DNA from: Hyphomicrobiaceae bacterium
GTDB taxonomy: Bacteria > Pseudomonadota > Alphaproteobacteria > Rhizobiales > Hyphomicrobiaceae
Direction: 5' to 3'
Length of the DNA: 64,000 bases
Assembly (NCBI GenBank): GCA_020638055.1
Contig: JACKJH010000001.1
Coordinates: forward strand, 620,001-684,000
Of the stretch, positions 18,472 through 26,907 are shown piece after piece. Position numbers and translations under genes: made by a program. Within the stretch, counting starts at the first letter, position 1, and the number at the start of each line of letters is the position of its first letter. Under the pieces are notes generated by a model, which was given only the letters and a program-made list of their open reading frames with translations, was not told the DNA's origin and ran no database searches.

Positions 18472-18726
18472 ATGAAAAAGTACATTCTCGCATTCGCTCT
18501 TTCGGCGCTCGCCGCCACGCATGCGTTTGCCGACGAAAAGCCCTCTGAAGAAGAAGCGAAAAAGATCACGGAGGCATTGACTGCGCTCGGCTGCTCGGGC
18601 GGGGAAATGGAAAAGGAAAGCGAGGCCTCGGGCTACTTCGAAATCGATGACGCCAAATGCAAAGATGGCCAATACGATATCAAGCTCGACAAGAACTTCA
18701 AACTGCTCTTCATGTCAGCGGACTGA
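18472..18726 (+). CDS. Small periplasmic PepSY-like protein
   Basis: 84 residues. A Sec signal peptide (LAFALSALAATHAFA) is followed by a single PepSY-like unit: a helix EEEAKKITEALTALGCSGG then strands ending GYFEIDDAKCKDGQYDIKLD. The two Cys may form a disulfide. PepSY modules inhibit peptidases or act as small periplasmic sensors; no partner gene is adjacent. Start ATG 18472 has an excellent AGGAGG. The longer upstream frame is excluded because the signal peptide begins here. Confidence 0.8.
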   Translation: MKKYILAFALSALAATHAFADEKPSEEEAKKITEALTALGCSGGEMEKESEASGYFEIDDAKCKDGQYDIKLDKNFKLLFMSAD

Positions 18727-18900
18727 TGCAGCGCCACTGATGCAACAGGCGAGGCAGCATAGTGCAAGTTCCGCCAACGTGCTTCGTTTGCGATTTTCAT
18801 CATCCACGGTCTTCAAAGGGGGCGGCTTTGACTTAAGCGCGCCCCCTGCCTATGCACGTTGCAATGTAATCGCGGTATCCTCACGTGAGGAAACAGCCCG

Positions 18901-20277
18901 ATGGATAAGTGTGCTGGGGGATGCCGCTTGGCGCTTGACGACAATACCAGAACAAACAACACATCGGTGCCCTCGGCCAACACTGGCTGGCCTGCCGAGG
19001 TTACGCCGACCGCTGAATACGAGGCTGCTCTGGATTTCGCCCAGAGCGGTTCCGGGCACCTTTTTGTGACCGGCCGTGCTGGAACCGGCAAGTCAACGCT
19101 ACTGCGTTGTCTGCGCGACACGATCAAAGCCGAAACGGTTGTCGTTGCGCCAACCGGTCTCGCCGCCGTCAACGTCGGCGGGCAGACGATACACTCGTTC
19201 TTCGGCCTTCCACCACGGCTTATCCGTGCAGAGGACGTGAAGCGCAGCCGCAATGGTCGTGTCATGCGGCGACTGGAGCTGTTGATCCTTGACGAGGTCT
19301 CGATGGTTCGCTCCGACCTGATGGCCGCCATTGATCTTTCACTACGCATCAACCGAGGGCGCCCGCGTGAACCCTTTGGTGGTGTGAGACTTTTGATGTT
19401 TGGCGATCTGCATCAGTTGCCACCTGTGGTGACGGACCACGAGGTGGCCGAGCACCTTGAAAGTGTGCACGGCGGGCCGTTCTTCTTTTCAATCGATGCG
19501 CTGACCGAGGGCGCGGGAACGACGCTGCTGGAACTGGAACAGGTATTCCGACAGAGCGACGAGACGTTGTTGCATGTTTTAAACCGCGTCCGTGACGGCG
19601 AGGCCGACGAAAACGATCTGTCGGTGTTGAACGATAGGGTCAACCCGGTGCGCACACTCGGCGAGGGCGACCCCTACGTGATCCTCACCCCAACCAACGC
19701 CGCTGCCCAGCGCATCAACATGGCCTACCTGGACGCCTTGCAGTCTCAAGCTCATTCCTATGAAGCTGGCGTGACCGGGGAATTCAATACCGCGTCACAG
19801 CCCACCGACCAGATTCTGGTCCTCAAACCCGGAGCCAAGGTTATCCTGCTGCGCAACGATCCGGATCGACGCTGGGTCAACGGGACGATCGCACGCGTGT
19901 CCCGGCTGAACGAAAAGCAGGTCTTTGTTGAAATTTCCGGGCGGGAATATGAGGTAGAGCCGGTTTCGTGGGAGAGCCGCCGCTATGCGTTCGATCAAAC
20001 CGCTGAAAAGGTGGTGGAGACTGTTGCAGGCACCTTCAAGCAGTTTCCATTACGGCTGGCGTGGGCTTTAACGATCCACAAATCGCAGGGGCTGACCCTC
20101 GACCGGGTGTATATCGACCTTGGGCGTGGAACGTTCGCGCACGGCCAAGCCTACGTGGCGCTGTCACGGTGCAGGTCGCTCGAAGGACTGGCGCTGGCGC
20201 GGCCGCTGAGGCCCAGCGATATATTGTTTGACCCGGGCGCGATGGGTTACCGCGACGTCTTTGCGCGGTTGCTCTGA
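18901..20277 (+). CDS. Pif1/RecD2-like superfamily 1B DNA helicase
   Basis: 458 residues with the full SF1B helicase set: Walker A GRAGTGKST (about 58-66), motif Ia VVAPTGLAAVNVGGQTIHSF, Walker B LILDEVSMVR, motif III FGDLHQLPPV, motif IV LELEQVFRQSD, motif V/VI THKSQGLTLDRVYIDLG and YVALSRCRSLEGL. This layout is that of bacterial Pif1-like 5'-3' helicases, which unwind G-quadruplexes and resolve replication or recombination intermediates. No nuclease domain is fused. The ATG follows GAGGAAAC. Not part of an evident operon. Confidence 0.9.
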   Translation: MDKCAGGCRLALDDNTRTNNTSVPSANTGWPAEVTPTAEYEAALDFAQSGSGHLFVTGRAGTGKSTLLRCLRDTIKAETVVVAPTGLAAVNVGGQTIHSFFGLPPRLIRAEDVKRSRNGRVMRRLELLILDEVSMVRSDLMAAIDLSLRINRGRPREPFGGVRLLMFGDLHQLPPVVTDHEVAEHLESVHGGPFFFSIDALTEGAGTTLLELEQVFRQSDETLLHVLNRVRDGEADENDLSVLNDRVNPVRTLGEGDPYVILTPTNAAAQRINMAYLDALQSQAHSYEAGVTGEFNTASQPTDQILVLKPGAKVILLRNDPDRRWVNGTIARVSRLNEKQVFVEISGREYEVEPVSWESRRYAFDQTAEKVVETVAGTFKQFPLRLAWALTIHKSQGLTLDRVYIDLGRGTFAHGQAYVALSRCRSLEGLALARPLRPSDILFDPGAMGYRDVFARLL

Positions 20278-20590
20278 CGTCACGCTATCGACCCCGCGAA
20301 CCCCATGACATCCCTCATGAAATCTCGTCATTTACGTGTTTTTGTGCGCTGCAAAATCGACGGTTTACGGTTGTAAATCGGTTTTTTCAGCGGATTTGTT
20401 ATTATTTGTAATGCATATTTGTCGCATAGCGGAATTTTTATGTTGCGATGCACAATCGGATCGGCTATACAGTTTCCACACTCTGGCGACGCGATCTCAT
20501 GCAGATGCCCAAACCGCTTTTCGCGGCGCCAGTCTGGAGTGCCCATGCCGACTGGCTTCAGCCAGTAAAAGAGATTTCAGGAGCAATACC
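20278..20590 (+). other. AT-rich leader upstream of the phasin gene
   Basis: 313 bp without a gene. Around 20340-20460 there are repeated TGC-rich words (TTGTGCGCTGCAAAA, TTTTTATGTTGCGATGCAC) that could be sites for a PhaR-type regulator of polyhydroxyalkanoate genes, but the match is loose. The ribosome-binding site AGGAG ends at 20583. Confidence 0.35.
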
Positions 20591-21046
20591 ATGAACGAGC
20601 AATTCACCCGCCAGGCCCAGGACATGTTCGCTGCTGCCAAGGATGCCCGCATCCCAGAAAACCTTCAGGCGATGGCCGAAGAAGGCGTGCAAAAGACCCG
20701 TGAGGCCTATTACAAGCTGAACGAAGCTGCCAAGGACGGCGCTAAGGTCGTTGAAGAGGTTATGCTTGCCTCTCAGGCTGGTGCCAAAGCCATTGGCGAG
20801 AAGATCGTTCACAACACCAGCGTCAACACCGAAGCTGCTTTCGATGCAGCCCAGGCGATTGCCCGGGCAAAGACACTTCCAGAGCTCGTCCGCCTCCAGG
20901 CCGACTATCTCCAGCAGCAGTTCGCTGTTGCCGGTGCGCAGAGCAAGGAGCTGTTTGAGCTTTCCGCTCATGTTGCAAAGCAGACCATGGAAACAGTCAA
21001 CTCTGCAGCCGCGAAGAGCTTTGAGCAGATGAAAAAGGTTGGCTAA
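20591..21046 (+). CDS. Phasin family protein
   Basis: 151 residues, entirely helical and rich in Ala, Glu, Lys and Gln. The Phasin_2 pattern is present: RIPENLQAMAEEGVQKTREAYYKL, a middle amphipathic region, then RLQADYLQQQFAVAGAQSKEL and KQTMETVNSAAAKSFEQMKK. Phasins coat polyhydroxyalkanoate granules and control their size and number. Start ATG 20591 is set by AGGAG; a longer upstream frame is unlikely. It fits a bacterium that stores PHA and uses the ethylmalonyl-CoA pathway (genes at 60568-62577). A strong terminator follows. Confidence 0.9.
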   Translation: MNEQFTRQAQDMFAAAKDARIPENLQAMAEEGVQKTREAYYKLNEAAKDGAKVVEEVMLASQAGAKAIGEKIVHNTSVNTEAAFDAAQAIARAKTLPELVRLQADYLQQQFAVAGAQSKELFELSAHVAKQTMETVNSAAAKSFEQMKKVG

Positions 21047-21107
21047 AAAGTAATTCGACAGTTAGCAGCGTGAGCAACGGTTTACGTTGCAACTGCGAAA
21101 AATGTTG

Positions 21108-21140
21108 CGCCCGGTAGCTCCACGCTGCCGGGCGTTTTTT
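21108..21140 (+). terminator. Rho-independent terminator of the phasin gene
   Basis: A perfect stem CGCCCGG / CCGGGCG (21108-21114, 21128-21134) is directly followed by six T residues, 62 bp after the phasin stop. Confidence 0.9.
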
Positions 21141-21368
21141 GTTGGACCAGTTAGCGGTTGAGGGTGCGGGTGCTTGCGGTGCGGTGCGCGAATGAATAGC
21201 TCGCGTGCAGCGCTCCGGTGCATTGCAATGTTGGCGATCAAAGCCGTAAACATGGTGGGGTGCGCATATACGAGCATATTCGTTCGGGTCGCAGCAGCAA
21301 CGAAAATTTGCTTACGTTCTTTGTAAGATCAGCAGAGACAAACGCAAATTTCGCGCTATAGTCGAGGC

Positions 21369-21878
21369 ATGCTTGGTTCGAGTTTTGATGTACGTGTGCG
21401 TGGTGGCAAGCTCTCCGATGCGAGGGCTTTGGCCGACGTGTTCGAGCGTTCCTGGCGGCATGCCTACATTGGCATACTACCGCGAGCGCATCTTGATTCG
21501 CTGATCCTCAGGCGGGGTCGCCGATGGTGGTCAAGCGCCATCCGATCAGGCGATTTTATTCTGGTTCTCGAAGTCGGCGGGGAAATTTGCGGGTATGCTT
21601 CGTGCGGACCTGCGAGACACCGCGGGCGCTATGAGGGCGAGATTTATGAGTTGTACCTCGCTCCAGAATACCAGGGACTTGGATTCGGCGAACTGATGTT
21701 TGAAGCCTGCCGCAGTGAACTGGACAGGCGTCAACTCAACGGGCTGATTGTTTGGGCGCTGGCAGATAACGACATCGCGATTGACTTCTACTGGCGCCGT
21801 GGCGGGCGTCCGGTGAAGAAAGTGACCGATCGGGTCGGTACGGTCGATATGTGCAAGATCGGCTATGGTTGGCCGTGA
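21369..21878 (+). CDS. GNAT family N-acetyltransferase
   Basis: 169 residues with the GNAT fold: an N-terminal strand and helix (ARALADVFERSWRHAYIGIL), the central strand EGEIYELYLAPEYQGLGFGELMF with the acetyl-CoA loop Q-G-L-G-F-G, and the C-terminal ALADNDIAIDFYWRRGG. This matches the RimI-like/Pat group that acetylates proteins or small amines. The substrate is unknown. The upstream hairpin CTTAC / GTAAG (about 21311-21328) and TATAGT near 21357 may mark its promoter. Confidence 0.85.
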   Translation: MLGSSFDVRVRGGKLSDARALADVFERSWRHAYIGILPRAHLDSLILRRGRRWWSSAIRSGDFILVLEVGGEICGYASCGPARHRGRYEGEIYELYLAPEYQGLGFGELMFEACRSELDRRQLNGLIVWALADNDIAIDFYWRRGGRPVKKVTDRVGTVDMCKIGYGWP

Positions 21879-22212
21879 AGCTTTATGGCGGACGGCGTGC
21901 TGTTCGTTGAACGAGGTTCCGATCAGCCGCGCCCAGGCCAGAGCTACGCCAAACAATACAACACGTGTTGTGTAACGCCCTATGTGGTTGTGTCAGCGTA
22001 AGGTCCGCAGCATCTACCTTGCGTGACTTGTTCGCACGCGGCGCCCAATCGGTGGACGTCGATTAGAGCGTCATGCGTTATATCGCGCTGGTTTTCGATA
22101 CAGTGTGGCACGCCTAACATCAATTTCTGCGACTTATACCTTGATCGAGCGTCGGGCTGGCCGTTAAATCTTGTTAAGTGATTTGGCGGTTCGTGGGGAC
22201 GTACCGGGGGGA
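21879..22212. other. Intergenic region without recognised features
   Basis: 334 bp between two plus-strand genes. I see no credible coding frame, repeat of the dispersed families, or strong hairpin here. It probably contains the promoter of the lipoprotein gene. Confidence 0.4.
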
Positions 22213-22812
22213 ATGGCGGAAAATCCGAAAATTGCATGCGGCAGGCTCATTCTGGTGCTCGCCACCGGGATGCTGGGAGGCTGTGCGAGCATGTCTGATT
22301 TCGCGGGCGTTCCTCATGCGGGCCACCAGCCAAATGGCGGTTACGTTCTACTTGCTTCTGAACAGGGTCTTGATTGCCGCCGGTTGAGCGCAGAAGTCGA
22401 ACAGGGCCTCAACGACATGCGGGCAAGCAAGGCCCGCGTTGATGCCGAGCGTGCGGCAACACCGACGACCATGGCATCGGTATATGGCCGCATGTTCGGT
22501 GGGGAGAACGGCGGATTGAAGAGCGTTGCTGCCTACAAGGCGTCGGATGCGCGCGTGCGAGCGCTCAATGCTCAGTTGCAAAGCAAAGGCTGCCACTACG
22601 TCGATGTTGATGCGCGGATCATGGCCTTCAACCTGGCACCGCTTAGCTCGCCAAACTCAGCGACAGGGCTTGCACATGAAGAAAAGGCTGGGGGGGTCGT
22701 TACGGCTAGCATACCTTCGACGCCCAAAGTCTATTACCCGCCTTCAAGCAGCAGCGCAGATATGCAGGCTGAACTGGAGCAGTTGAACCAGATCCGGTCC
22801 ACTTCGCGGTAA
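22213..22812 (+). CDS. Putative outer-membrane or periplasmic lipoprotein
   Basis: 199 residues. A type II signal peptide ends in a lipobox L-G-G-C (LVLATGMLGGCASM), so the mature protein should be lipidated at that Cys. The mature part is helical (LSAEVEQGLNDMRASKARV) with a central hydrophilic domain and a Ser-rich tail. Start ATG 22213 puts a normal n-region before the h-region; a TTG at 22171 is possible. No function is recognised. It ends 4 bp from the convergent gpmA stop. Confidence 0.75.
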   Translation: MAENPKIACGRLILVLATGMLGGCASMSDFAGVPHAGHQPNGGYVLLASEQGLDCRRLSAEVEQGLNDMRASKARVDAERAATPTTMASVYGRMFGGENGGLKSVAAYKASDARVRALNAQLQSKGCHYVDVDARIMAFNLAPLSSPNSATGLAHEEKAGGVVTASIPSTPKVYYPPSSSSADMQAELEQLNQIRSTSR

Positions 22813-22816
22813 CACG

Positions 22817-23437
22817 TTACGCGGCAAGAAGACGTTTTTTGGCAAACTCGCCGTCTTTGGTCAGGTTGTAGATGATCGGCACACCGGTTGCGATTTCGCG
22901 CGATACGATCTCTGCGGGCGATAGCTGTTCAAGGTGCATGACGAGTGCGCGTATCGAATTGCCGTGTGCAGCAACCAAAACATTCTGGCCTGCTTTGATT
23001 TTGGGCCAGATGTTTTCTTTGTAGTACGGCAAAACACGTTCGGCGGTGTCTTTCAGGCTTTCGCCACCGGGCGGCGGCACATCGTAGCTCCGGCGCCAAA
23101 GGTGCACCTGCTCATCCCCCCACTTCTTGCGTGCATCATCCTTGTTCAGGCCGCAGAGGTCTCCGTAATGGCGCTCGTTGAGGGCCTTGTCGCTGATTAT
23201 TTCAAGACCGGTCTGGCCGAGCTTTTCAAGCATCAGGTCGAGCGTGCGTTGGGCCCTGTGCAAGACGCTGGTGAAGGCTATGTCAAAATGGAAGCCTTCC
23301 GATTTCAAGAGTTCACCAGCCTGTTTGGCTTCTGCCACACCCTTCTCAGTGAGGTCTGGATCGCGCCAGCCTGTGAAAAGATTCTGGAGGTTCCATTCGC
23401 TCTGACCGTGGCGCACGAGAACGAGCACGTTGTCCAT
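22817..23437 (-). CDS. gpmA: 2,3-bisphosphoglycerate-dependent phosphoglycerate mutase
   Basis: 206 residues, the short alphaproteobacterial GpmA form. It interconverts 3- and 2-phosphoglycerate through a phosphohistidine. The phospho-accepting His is in LVRHGQSEWN near residue 9, the second active-site His in VLVAAHGNSIRALVMHLE, and ERHYGDLCGLNK carries the catalytic Glu. Start ATG 23437; the longer frame adds 15 residues upstream of the conserved N terminus. Downstream it nearly touches the lipoprotein gene. Confidence 0.95.
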   Translation of the reverse strand: MDNVLVLVRHGQSEWNLQNLFTGWRDPDLTEKGVAEAKQAGELLKSEGFHFDIAFTSVLHRAQRTLDLMLEKLGQTGLEIISDKALNERHYGDLCGLNKDDARKKWGDEQVHLWRRSYDVPPPGGESLKDTAERVLPYYKENIWPKIKAGQNVLVAAHGNSIRALVMHLEQLSPAEIVSREIATGVPIIYNLTKDGEFAKKRLLAA

Positions 23438-23493
23438 GTGTCGATCAATCCTTCCTTGTCGCACCACATGCGTTTGATGCACCGCAGCATTGT

Positions 23494-23692
23494 AGAGCGC
23501 TTTTCGACCCGATGGAACCGGATCAGTGCTCTAGTTTCTTGTTTGGTCGCATTTTTTGCGACGAACCGGTATCCACTTCGTCGGAAAATGCTCTAGAGCG
23601 CATTCCGATCCGACGGAATCGGATAGGCGCTCTAGTTTCTTGTTTGGTCGCATTTTCTGCGATGAACCGGTGTCCACTTCGTCGGAAAATGC
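23494..23692. repeat. Cluster of type-C and type-B palindromes (C-B-C-B)
   Basis: Type C (AGAGCGC ... GATCCGATGGAATCGGAT-like ... GCGCTCT) lies at about 23494-23532 and 23595-23633. Type-B hairpins lie at 23549-23591 and 23650-23692. So the C+B pair is repeated with a period of about 101 bp. The sequence between C and B (TAGTTTCTTGTTTGGTC) is constant, showing the pair is a unit. Confidence 0.93.
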
Positions 23693-23700
23693 TCTGGATC

Positions 23701-23797
23701 GCGTTCACTTTTCATGGAATCGCGAACGCGCTCTATTTTCTTTTATTTTGAGCATGTTCTTCACGCCGAACCGCGTACACTTCGGCTGAACATGCTC
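23701..23797. repeat. Composite palindromic element (type D + type A'), copy 2
   Basis: GCGTTCACTTTTCATGGAATC then GCGAACGC, linker, and the GAGCATGTTC / GAACATGCTC hairpin: nearly identical over its full length to the copies at 17631 and 39391. It directly follows the C-B-C-B cluster between gpmA and dapB. Confidence 0.95.
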
Positions 23798-23874
23798 TAG
23801 CGTGCTTAGGACTCGTTTTAAACCGATGCAGCCCTGCTGCTGCACTTTGAAGCGAATATCAATGAGATCTAGGG

Positions 23875-24681
23875 TTAAATCCCTAACACATCGGCCATGG
23901 AAAACACGCCAGGTCCCCGGCCCTTTCCCCAGATCGCGGCTTTGACCGCGCCTCGGGCGAAGATCCCGCGATCGCTTGCCAGATGGCTTAGGACCACCCG
24001 CTCACCCTCGCCGGCGAAAATGACAGAGTGGTCGCCGACAACGCTGCCACCACGCAAAGACTGAAAACCAATGTCGCCGCGCCGGCGGGGACCGGTATGC
24101 CCGTCACGCGCGCGCACGGAAACGTCGTCCAGCACCGCTTTGCGGCCCTTAGCGGCGGCCTCGCCTAACATCAATGCCGTGCCTGAGGGCGCGTCAACTT
24201 TGTGCCGGTGATGCATTTCGACAATTTCGATATCGAAATCGGCGTCGAGAGCCTGGGCGACACGCCTTGTCACGGCCGCCAGGAGGTTTACGCCAAGGCT
24301 CATGTTTCCGGCTTTGATTATGGTGGCATGGCGCCCGGCTGCCGCTATTGCTGCTTCCTGATCGGCGCTAAGACCGGTTGTGCCGATCACATGGACAATC
24401 CGAGCGTTGGCAGCGAGCCCGGCGAATTCCACCGTGGCTGCTGGCTTGGTGAAATCCAGTATGGCGTCAACGCTGGCGCAGGTTGCAAGTGCGTCGTCGG
24501 TGACCTTTGCGCCGACTTCACCGATTCCTGCCAGCGTGCCGACATCCTGACCAAGGAATTGCGAGCCGGATTGCTCAACGCCCCCGGCGACAATGCATCC
24601 ATGTTGCGCATGCACGGTGCGGATGAGTTCCCGGCCCATGCGTCCGCCTGCGCCCATGACGGCGATCTTGATATCGCTCAT
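23875..24681 (-). CDS. dapB: 4-hydroxy-tetrahydrodipicolinate reductase
   Basis: 268 residues, normal length. It reduces the DapA product with NAD(P)H in lysine and meso-diaminopimelate synthesis. N-terminal nucleotide-binding loop AVMGAGGRMGRELI, then IGTTG, and the family signature EMHHRHKVDAPSGTAL with catalytic His and Lys. The C-terminal part has SLRGGSVVGDHSV. dapA is not in the window. A type-C/B repeat cluster sits just upstream, between this gene and ppa. Confidence 0.96.
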   Translation of the reverse strand: MSDIKIAVMGAGGRMGRELIRTVHAQHGCIVAGGVEQSGSQFLGQDVGTLAGIGEVGAKVTDDALATCASVDAILDFTKPAATVEFAGLAANARIVHVIGTTGLSADQEAAIAAAGRHATIIKAGNMSLGVNLLAAVTRRVAQALDADFDIEIVEMHHRHKVDAPSGTALMLGEAAAKGRKAVLDDVSVRARDGHTGPRRRGDIGFQSLRGGSVVGDHSVIFAGEGERVVLSHLASDRGIFARGAVKAAIWGKGRGPGVFSMADVLGI

Positions 24682-24742
24682 TCTCGTTTGCCCTCACCTT
24701 TCGCCTGCCACAGTCGGAAATCAGTTCATTTTACGACTGCCT

Positions 24743-24952
24743 AGAGCTTATTCCGATCCGATGGAACCGGATCGGCGCTCTAGTTTCTTGTTTGGTCGCA
24801 TTTTCTGCGACGAACCGGTGGCCACTTCGTCGGAAAATGCTTCTTGTTTGGTCGCATTTTCTGCGTCGAACCGGCGTCCACTTCGTCGGAAAATGCTTCT
24901 TGTTTGGTCGCATTTTCTGCGTCGAACCGGCGTCCACTTCGTCGGAAAATGC
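24743..24952. repeat. Type-C palindrome plus three tandem type-B repeats (56-bp period)
   Basis: Type C at 24743-24781 is followed by three type-B hairpins starting at 24798, 24854 and 24910. The B units have a 56-bp period including the constant TTCTTGTTTGGTC leader. Units two and three are identical and have CGTCGAA in place of CGACGAA, with one inner-stem mismatch. The array fills the dapB-ppa gap. Confidence 0.95.
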
Positions 24953-24963
24953 TTTGGTTGAGC

Positions 24964-25527
24964 TCACGCGCCAGCATCGTTGACGGCCGCCTCGGCCTTG
25001 TGCGCCACTGCCCGCTCAATGGCCTCGCGAATGAGCCGCTTGGCATCGTCAGAATCGCCCCAGTTGACAATCTTGACCCATTTATTGGGTTCCAAATCCT
25101 TGTAGTGCTGGAAGAAGTGCTCGATCTGGGCCTTGGTGATTGGTGGCAGGTCCGCGACGGTGCGGATGCGGTCATAACGTGCAGAAATCTTGGAGCTGGG
25201 TACGGCGATGATCTTTTCGTCTCCGCCACCATCGTCCTCCATCATCATTACTCCGATCGGCCGACAGTTGATTATGCCGCCAGGGACGATGGTTCGGGTG
25301 TTGCAGACGAGAACGTCAATGGGGTCACCATCCGGCGAGAGGGTGTGTGGCACGAAACCGTAGTTTCCAGGATAGCGCATCGGCGTATACAAAAACCGGT
25401 CAACCACTAGCGCTCCCGCCTCCTTGTCCATCTCATATTTGATCGGCTCGCCGCCGACCGGCACCTCAATGATCACATTGATGTCGTCGGGGGGATACGT
25501 GCCGATGGTGATGGCGTCGATGCGCAT
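24964..25527 (-). CDS. ppa: Inorganic pyrophosphatase (family I)
   Basis: 187 residues. It hydrolyses pyrophosphate to phosphate and so pulls biosynthetic reactions forward. VPVGGEPIKYEMDKEAG, RYPGNYGFVPHT, the metal-binding signature DGDPIDVLV (three Asp) and VEDDGGGDEK-like MMMEDDGGGDEKI are all present, as is the C-terminal HYKDLEPNKWVK. The start ATG 25527 follows AAGGAGATCCAA. Monocistronic. Confidence 0.97.
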   Translation of the reverse strand: MRIDAITIGTYPPDDINVIIEVPVGGEPIKYEMDKEAGALVVDRFLYTPMRYPGNYGFVPHTLSPDGDPIDVLVCNTRTIVPGGIINCRPIGVMMMEDDGGGDEKIIAVPSSKISARYDRIRTVADLPPITKAQIEHFFQHYKDLEPNKWVKIVNWGDSDDAKRLIREAIERAVAHKAEAAVNDAGA

Positions 25528-25577
25528 TTGGATCTCCTTGGGGCCAATGTATCGTTTCTTTTGTCACACTTTGATAT

Positions 25578-25620
25578 GAGCAGGTTTTTCACGCTGAACC
25601 GCTCTACACGTCATGTTCTA
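25578..25620. repeat. Degenerate type-A repeat
   Basis: GAGCAGGTTTTTCACGCTGA and CCGCTCTACACGTCATGTTCTA keep the left half and loop of the type-A unit, while the right arm is shortened, so the hairpin is damaged. It lies upstream of ppa. Confidence 0.7.
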
Positions 25621-25829
25621 GCTGCCCGAGCCAGAGGCGTTGGGCAATCCCTCTTTTGATCGAAAAGGGTGCGATAGGCCTGATTTTTTGTGTCGGGTTG
25701 GGGCGATAACGGCCTTCTTTCAGGGATTTTGAGCTGTATCGGGCGGATGTCGCCGTTCTGCGGGCGGTGCACGATTGTCGTTCGGCCTAACCGGGGGGCT
25801 CTGCGGCGGCGCAGTAGAGCAATGCAAAA

Positions 25830-25860
25830 CGCCGTAGCCGGTGTACGTCCGGCTACGGCG
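25830..25860. other. Perfect 12-bp hairpin in a gene-free stretch
   Basis: CGCCGTAGCCGG (25830-25841) pairs perfectly with CCGGCTACGGCG (25849-25860) around a 7-nt loop TGTACGT. It lies in the 541-bp gap between ppa and the DsrE-like gene. There is no immediate T-run (ACAATTGCCCTGATTTTTATT follows). It may be a terminator variant, a protein site or part of a small RNA. A weak reading frame across it (25690-26013) is not convincing as a gene. Confidence 0.75.
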
Positions 25861-25997
25861 ACAATTGCCCTGATTTTTATTGCGCGCCGCCCCTCGCCTT
25901 CTTATTGCTGGCGACAGCGGATCAACGGCAGGTCCTGCGTGGCCAGCGTGCATGAGAAACCGTCATGCAGTCCGGCAATTATTATTACATCGCCACA

Positions 25998-26456
25998 TCA
26001 AGGCTTAATGTAACTGAAGCCCTTGCCCTCCAGATAAGCTAGTTCGGCGACGCCTGAGGGTACGATATCGTCCTTGAAAACCTCAAACAGGTCTTTGTCG
26101 GGATCAATCTTGCGGCCCTTCAATGTATTGGCGCAGACGTTGAAAACAACGCCTTGTACTTTAAGGTTGGAGATGTTGCCCTGTAGCTTGAGGTCTTTGA
26201 CGGCATCGCGCAGCAGATAAACGCCGTCTCCATGCATGACGATATGCAGTTCGATGTTGTCCTTGCCGACGGCATCGATATGGTTTTGTACGTTACGGAG
26301 CGCAGCCTGGTACTTCTTGCCGCCCTCGCCACCATCATAATTGATGTGATAAACGACTTTCTGCTTGCCATAGCGGTCGTTTGCGTTCGCGGGGTCTGCC
26401 ACGAAAACACTGAACATGGCGAGCGCGGCTGTAAACAACGTGAGTAATCTTGCCAT
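25998..26456 (-). CDS. Secreted DsrE/DsrF-like protein
   Basis: 152 residues from ATG 26456, preceded by GGAGG. A signal peptide (LTLFTAALAMFSVFVADPANA) is followed by a DsrE-like alpha/beta domain: VVYHINYDGGEGGKKYQAAL, NVQNHIDAV, IELHIVMHGDGVYLL and GVVFNVCANTLKG. The Cys in NVCANTL occupies the usual sulfur-relay position. Periplasmic DsrE-like proteins are linked to sulfur or thiol handling, but no sulfur gene is adjacent, so the role is open. Confidence 0.85.
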   Translation of the reverse strand: MARLLTLFTAALAMFSVFVADPANANDRYGKQKVVYHINYDGGEGGKKYQAALRNVQNHIDAVGKDNIELHIVMHGDGVYLLRDAVKDLKLQGNISNLKVQGVVFNVCANTLKGRKIDPDKDLFEVFKDDIVPSGVAELAYLEGKGFSYIKP

Positions 26457-26907
26457 TAGGGGCTTCCTCCGGTTGGTTTTGTTTGGGTGCGGTATTCCCC
26501 GCATTTTTTATTGTTTTCGTAGCGTTTTGTATTGACCCAAGGCCGGGCGTACAGGAAATGCGATGGCGAACTGGCCGTGTACCCTAAGCTTCACCGTTGA
26601 CCGGTGGCAATTGGCACACGCGCTCATTTTTCCGCAGTCCCCTCATTTGTCTCCATAAAAGCCAAGAGCAGCTTTACTTCATCAGCCGCGCGCCCATTGC
26701 GCAACCCACTTCTTGCGGCAATTGCCTCGGGCGCGGAAATTTAATCTTTTTCAGGCTGGTGATAGGGGCTATGGCAGTTGCACGTTGTGCCGCGAAAGGC
26801 TAGCAGGGGGCACATTCGGCGGAAGCAGCTAAAGGATCTTTTCGCACTTTATCCGCCCCTGGAATATAACAACGAAACAACCAACAATTGACGGACCCTT
26901 TACAAGC
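26457..26907. other. Intergenic region between divergent DsrE-like and leuB genes
   Basis: 451 bp. It must hold both promoters. A GC-rich imperfect stem lies around 26690-26740 (GCGCCC ... GGGCGC). I find no leucine-rich leader peptide, T-box or riboswitch-like pattern and no dispersed repeat. Confidence 0.4.

Noticed and set aside
25690..26013. 107-residue plus-strand frame in the ppa-DsrE gap
   Set aside because: It is Arg/Cys-rich, lacks recognisable features and crosses a strong hairpin and the 3' end of the DsrE-like gene.
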